10,254 nt of DNA from Bacteroidota bacterium (GTDB lineage Bacteria > Bacteroidota > Bacteroidia > Flavobacteriales_D > Crocinitomicaceae). Position 1 is the first letter of the stretch, and every line of letters starts with the position of its first letter. The DNA lies in the NCBI GenBank assembly GCA_024280195.1, contig JAJRQP010000031.1, forward strand, positions 1 to 10,254, read 5' to 3'. Of the stretch, positions 6,851 through 10,254 are shown piece by piece. The notes under the pieces are model-generated. The model saw nothing but the letters and a program-made list of their open reading frames with translations, had not been told where the DNA came from and did no database searches. The position numbers were made by a program, and so were the translations under genes.

Positions 6851-9820
6851 ATGAGCATTTCAAATTTCCTTAAAAAGAATTGGCAACACTTTGCAGTCAT
6901 TGCAGTGTTTTTTATTCTAATGTTTACTTTTTTCTCACCTGAATTTGATGGTTATTCTCTCAAACAGCATGATGTTGAGCAATTCAAAGGAATGTCCAAT
7001 GAAGTTGCACATCACAGAGAAAAATTTGAAGAAGAGCCTCTCTGGACCAATGCAATGTTTGGTGGAATGCCAGCAACGCAAATTTCTGTTTTGTATAATG
7101 GAAATGTTTTTCAAAAACTCATTATTGGTTTTATGAACTTTATAGGTGTTCCAGCTGGAATATTCTTATTGCATCTTCTTGGCTTTTATATTCTCGCTCT
7201 TTGTTTAAGAATAAAACCAATTGTCGGGTTTATAGGTGCTGTCGCATTTGCATTCGCTACTTACGAGATTGTTATTATCCAAGCTGGACACAATTCAAAA
7301 GCAACTACGGTTGCATTGATGGCGCCCTTACTCGGAGCTTTCATAATGGCTTATCGATCCAATTGGAAGTGGGGCGTCTTGCTCTCGGGTTTATTTATGA
7401 GTTTTATGCTAGCGAGTAATCACTTGCAAGTAACTTACTATCTTGGAGTGTTACTTCTGGGGCTTGGTTTTTACGAATTATTCAGAGCTGTCAAGTCAAA
7501 AGAATTAAAACATTTTGCCATCGTGAGTGGCTCGTTGATTGGCGTTTATTTATTGGCATTGTTTATTAATTACGGCAATTTAACGTTGACCAACGACTAT
7601 GCAAAGCATACCATTCGGGGTGGAAATGATGTTACCATCAACCCTGACGGAACACCTGCAACGAAAAACACAGCAGGTTTGGATAAAGATTATATCACCA
7701 CATGGAGTTATGGAGTTGGAGAATCATTCACTTTGTTATCTCCGTATGTAAAAGGTTCTCAATCAATCGCTCTTGGTAATTCCAATTTTGCAGAGATGGT
7801 ACAGAATTCTGACCGTTCTCGAAAAGCAATACAAGAAGTTCTTTCTGCTCCTTATGGTGTTTATTGGGGGGAGCAACCAGCTGTAGGTGGGCCTACTTAT
7901 GTTGGGATTGTGATGCTAATTATTATGGTGCTTGGCTTAGTTTTTCTTGAAGATAAACGAAAATGGGTCTTCTTTGGAGTCGGTATTCTTGCGCTCATGC
8001 TTTCTTGGGGAAAGAATTTTATGGGACTGACAGAATTCTTTATCGATTACATTCCTGGATACAACAAGTTCAGAACAGTAACCATAATTATGGTGCTAAT
8101 TGAATTGATTGTACCGCTAATAGCTGTATTGTTTTTAGATATGCTTTTCAAAAAGAGAGAAGAGCTGAAACCAAAGAAAAAAGTGTTCTTAATTACTGCT
8201 GGAGCTTTAATGGTGTTCTTACTCGGACTTAAGTTCATAGGTTTAGACGATAATTATTCTTCTAGTAAAGAAAGAGATAATATTGCTCAAATTGAAGTTA
8301 ATGTGATGAAGCAATTGTCATCACTGACTCCTGAACAACTGGCACAGAATAAAATTGACTTGAACAACCCTCAACAAATTGAAGCAATCGTTAATGGAGA
8401 AATGGATAGGGCAGAGGCACAGTTTTCTGCGGTTAAAGTGGTTCGACAAGAAATTTATCAAAGTTCAATGAATCGCTCTATTCTGTTTGCAATTTTTACA
8501 TTGATTGCAATCGGACTTTATTTCTTTACAACAGTCCCTACAATGGCTGTGGTCGCAGGAATTGCGATTTTAGTCCTAGCTGATTTAGTACCAGTCGGGA
8601 GAAACTACTTAAACGCAGATGAGGACGAGAGAACTGGTAAGCTGAAGCATTGGATGCCGAAAGAAGAGGTTGCTTATCCAATTTCTACGATTATGGCTGA
8701 TTTGCAAATAATGGATGAAGAAATAAAAGACCCAAGTATTCTTAAAGCAATTGAGCAAGGAGAAAAATTAGGAAAAACAAAAGCAGCTGAATTAGAGTAC
8801 TCAGGCGTTGCAAAAAGAAGAGTTATTGAATCGTATAAATTTTCAGAGCTTAATTTTGCTACAAATTATCGAGTGTTTACCTACAACAATCCTTGGGGAA
8901 GTTCTCGTGCATCCTATTTTCACAAGAATCTAGGAGGTTACCATGGAGCAAAATTGAGAAACATTCAAAACTTGTTTGAGTTTCAAATGGCTAACGGTAA
9001 CAATAAAGTGTTTGACATGCTAAACGTGAAGTATTTCATACAGGGAGAAAATATGCGTCCTAATCCTTCAGTGATTGGTAACGTGTGGTTTGTAAAAGAT
9101 ATTAAAGAGAAAGAATCTCCAAACGATGAGTTAAGAGCATTGGGAATGGAGTTTAAAATTGAAAATGTAAGTTCAGGGAAACTTTTGGTCAATGACGAAG
9201 TTGTGAAAACGGCAACTGTTTTTGGTCAAGAGGAAATGAAATACCTCTTGGCAAATAATGACACGGTTGATGTTCAACTTTCTAATGGTTTGAGTAAAGG
9301 AATGGAGGTGTTCATGGTAATGGATGCCTACCAAAAAACGAACCTTGTACCTGCAGTTACACTTCAAATGGATACTGCACAATCTTTTTCAAAGTTAGTT
9401 TCAATTACAGCCGTTGATGATTTTTCTCCGAGAACAGAAGCGGTGATGTTAAAATCAGAAGTGTCTAAACTGACTAAGAAAAAGTATTCTGGAGAAGGGA
9501 AAGCAAATATGACCTTGTACAAACCGAATCAGATTGATTATGATATTGAGTTGGATGATAAGCAATTGGCAGTATTCTCTGAAATCTATTATCCTTACGG
9601 TTGGAAAGCTTATGTTGACGGAAAGGAGCAAGAAATTCTAAAAGTCGATTATATTCTTCGAGGATTGGAATTGGAAAAAGGTAAACACAAAGTTTCTTTT
9701 GTGTACGATGTTCCAAAATATAAAACGGCATCAATAATGGCAATTGTCGGAACGATTATCCTTCTACTGTTATTTGGTTGGATGTTTTTTAAAGAGTTTA
9801 AACTAAAGAAAGAAGCATAA
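6851..9820 (+). CDS. YfhO-family GT-C-type membrane protein
   Basis: A 989-residue multi-pass membrane protein of the YfhO family. It has an N-terminal TM segment (about residues 14-30), an extracytoplasmic loop holding HDVEQF (His40-Asp41), where GT-C glycosyltransferases carry their catalytic acidic residue, and LWTNAMFGGMPATQ (64-77). A series of TM helices runs to about residue 465, with conserved SYGVGESFTLLSPYV (286-300), YWGEQP (338-343) and FRTVTIIM (407-414). After further TM segments near 545-585 there is a large soluble region with YYPYGWKAYVDG, and a last TM near the end followed by Lys-rich residues. In Firmicutes YfhO-type proteins glycosylate lipoteichoic acid from undecaprenyl-phosphate sugars; Bacteroidota homologues are mostly uncharacterised. 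A TTG at 6806 would add 15 residues, but the ATG at 6851 gives a family-like N-terminus. The stop shares a base with the following FkbM gene's ATG, suggesting coupled translation. Confidence 0.9.
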   Translation: MSISNFLKKNWQHFAVIAVFFILMFTFFSPEFDGYSLKQHDVEQFKGMSNEVAHHREKFEEEPLWTNAMFGGMPATQISVLYNGNVFQKLIIGFMNFIGVPAGIFLLHLLGFYILALCLRIKPIVGFIGAVAFAFATYEIVIIQAGHNSKATTVALMAPLLGAFIMAYRSNWKWGVLLSGLFMSFMLASNHLQVTYYLGVLLLGLGFYELFRAVKSKELKHFAIVSGSLIGVYLLALFINYGNLTLTNDYAKHTIRGGNDVTINPDGTPATKNTAGLDKDYITTWSYGVGESFTLLSPYVKGSQSIALGNSNFAEMVQNSDRSRKAIQEVLSAPYGVYWGEQPAVGGPTYVGIVMLIIMVLGLVFLEDKRKWVFFGVGILALMLSWGKNFMGLTEFFIDYIPGYNKFRTVTIIMVLIELIVPLIAVLFLDMLFKKREELKPKKKVFLITAGALMVFLLGLKFIGLDDNYSSSKERDNIAQIEVNVMKQLSSLTPEQLAQNKIDLNNPQQIEAIVNGEMDRAEAQFSAVKVVRQEIYQSSMNRSILFAIFTLIAIGLYFFTTVPTMAVVAGIAILVLADLVPVGRNYLNADEDERTGKLKHWMPKEEVAYPISTIMADLQIMDEEIKDPSILKAIEQGEKLGKTKAAELEYSGVAKRRVIESYKFSELNFATNYRVFTYNNPWGSSRASYFHKNLGGYHGAKLRNIQNLFEFQMANGNNKVFDMLNVKYFIQGENMRPNPSVIGNVWFVKDIKEKESPNDELRALGMEFKIENVSSGKLLVNDEVVKTATVFGQEEMKYLLANNDTVDVQLSNGLSKGMEVFMVMDAYQKTNLVPAVTLQMDTAQSFSKLVSITAVDDFSPRTEAVMLKSEVSKLTKKKYSGEGKANMTLYKPNQIDYDIELDDKQLAVFSEIYYPYGWKAYVDGKEQEILKVDYILRGLELEKGKHKVSFVYDVPKYKTASIMAIVGTIILLLLFGWMFFKEFKLKKEA

Positions 9821-10254
9821 TGTCACCATCATTTTTCAGAGCAACCGTCTACCCTTTAGTAACTTTTAGACCAACTTATCTTTTAGGGATGGTTTTTGTC
9901 CGCATGGCAAGAAAGCAAAAAGAGAAGAAAGTTGTATCCCAAAAAGAGCTTGCTCAAATCAATAATTTTATGGGTTCCATCAAAATGGAAGTCGATAAAA
10001 ACAGTTACATGGGTGGAACGATATATTGGTGCGGATTCCATCATTTGAGTGATTTGTTGTACTTGCGTTCATTCTTGAAAGAAGATATGACTTTTGTCGA
10101 TGTGGGAGCCAATCAAGGAGAATTCACATTGTTTGCAGCAAAAAAACTTTCTAAAGGAAAGGTAATAGCATTTGAACCTACTCCTTATCAATTGGGTTTA
10201 TTGAAGAAAAATATTGAGTTGAATAACTTTCAGAATATTGAAGTAAATGAATAT
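9820..10254 (+). CDS. FkbM-family SAM-dependent methyltransferase (second), 3' part beyond window
   Basis: The 145 visible codons start at the ATG in a TAATG overlap with the YfhO stop and stay open to the right edge. Motif I is FVDVGANQGEFT (residues 92-103) and the following strand ends in VIAFEPT (115-121), as in FkbM methyltransferases; the IDTEG-type motif would lie beyond the window. Residues 65-70 (GGTIYW) just before the SAM domain match the placing of GGIIYW in the FkbM protein at 1090-1995, so the two share an N-terminal extension as well as the catalytic core, though overall identity looks modest. One sampled 60-base line was 40% GC, unlike the AT-rich first copy, which argues against a recent tandem duplication. 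By context it probably methylates a sugar in a glycan handled by the YfhO protein; that is inference. Confidence 0.88.
   Translation, partial: MSPSFFRATVYPLVTFRPTYLLGMVFVRMARKQKEKKVVSQKELAQINNFMGSIKMEVDKNSYMGGTIYWCGFHHLSDLLYLRSFLKEDMTFVDVGANQGEFTLFAAKKLSKGKVIAFEPTPYQLGLLKKNIELNNFQNIEVNEY

Noticed and set aside
9474..9743. 89-codon minus-strand open frame near the YfhO C-terminus
   Set aside because: It overlaps the conserved YYPYGW region and last TM of YfhO on the other strand and shows no domain of its own.

Overview
The window looks like the chromosome of a member of the Bacteroidota, most likely a Flavobacteriia/Flavobacteriales-type bacterium. The grounds are the low GC content, the near-absence of Shine-Dalgarno sites, two promoters that fit the Bacteroidota TTG-N(17-23)-TAnnTTTG pattern, a CarB ending where flavobacterial CarB proteins end (no C-terminal regulatory domain), and a DUF4834-like small membrane protein. 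The genus cannot be fixed from this sequence.

Layout. Bases 1-968 (minus strand) hold a two-gene operon: a PyrR-like phosphoribosyltransferase followed, with an ATGA overlap, by murQ (MurNAc-6-phosphate etherase), whose C-terminal half lies beyond the left edge. A 121-bp divergent spacer follows. Bases 1090-1995 (plus) encode an AT-rich FkbM-family methyltransferase. After a 130-bp spacer with a good Bacteroidota promoter, carB (2126-4942) runs into a DUF4834-like one-TM protein (4942-5199) through a TAATG junction. Then come a secreted D-glucuronyl C5-epimerase-like protein (5239-6789), a large YfhO-family GT-C-type membrane protein (6851-9820), and, again through a TAATG junction, a second FkbM-family methyltransferase that runs off the right edge (9820-10254). 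Everything from 1090 on is on the plus strand. No gene-free stretch exceeds about 130 bp, and I see no tRNA, rRNA, CRISPR array, transposase or origin.

How the genes may work together. Left of 1000 is cell-wall amino-sugar recycling plus nucleobase or nucleotide metabolism; carB is housekeeping (carbamoyl phosphate for pyrimidines and arginine). The epimerase, YfhO and the two FkbM methyltransferases look like parts of an envelope-glycan locus: a membrane glycosyltransferase, an exported uronic-acid epimerase and sugar O-methylation. That pathway is inferred from families and gene order, not shown.

The most interesting signal is an uninterrupted run of ten G (6270-6279) inside the epimerase gene. 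Gain or loss of one G gives a stop within about 25 bases, removing roughly the last third of the protein while leaving the epimerase-like helical domain intact. This has the form of a phase-variation switch on an exported glycan-modifying enzyme.
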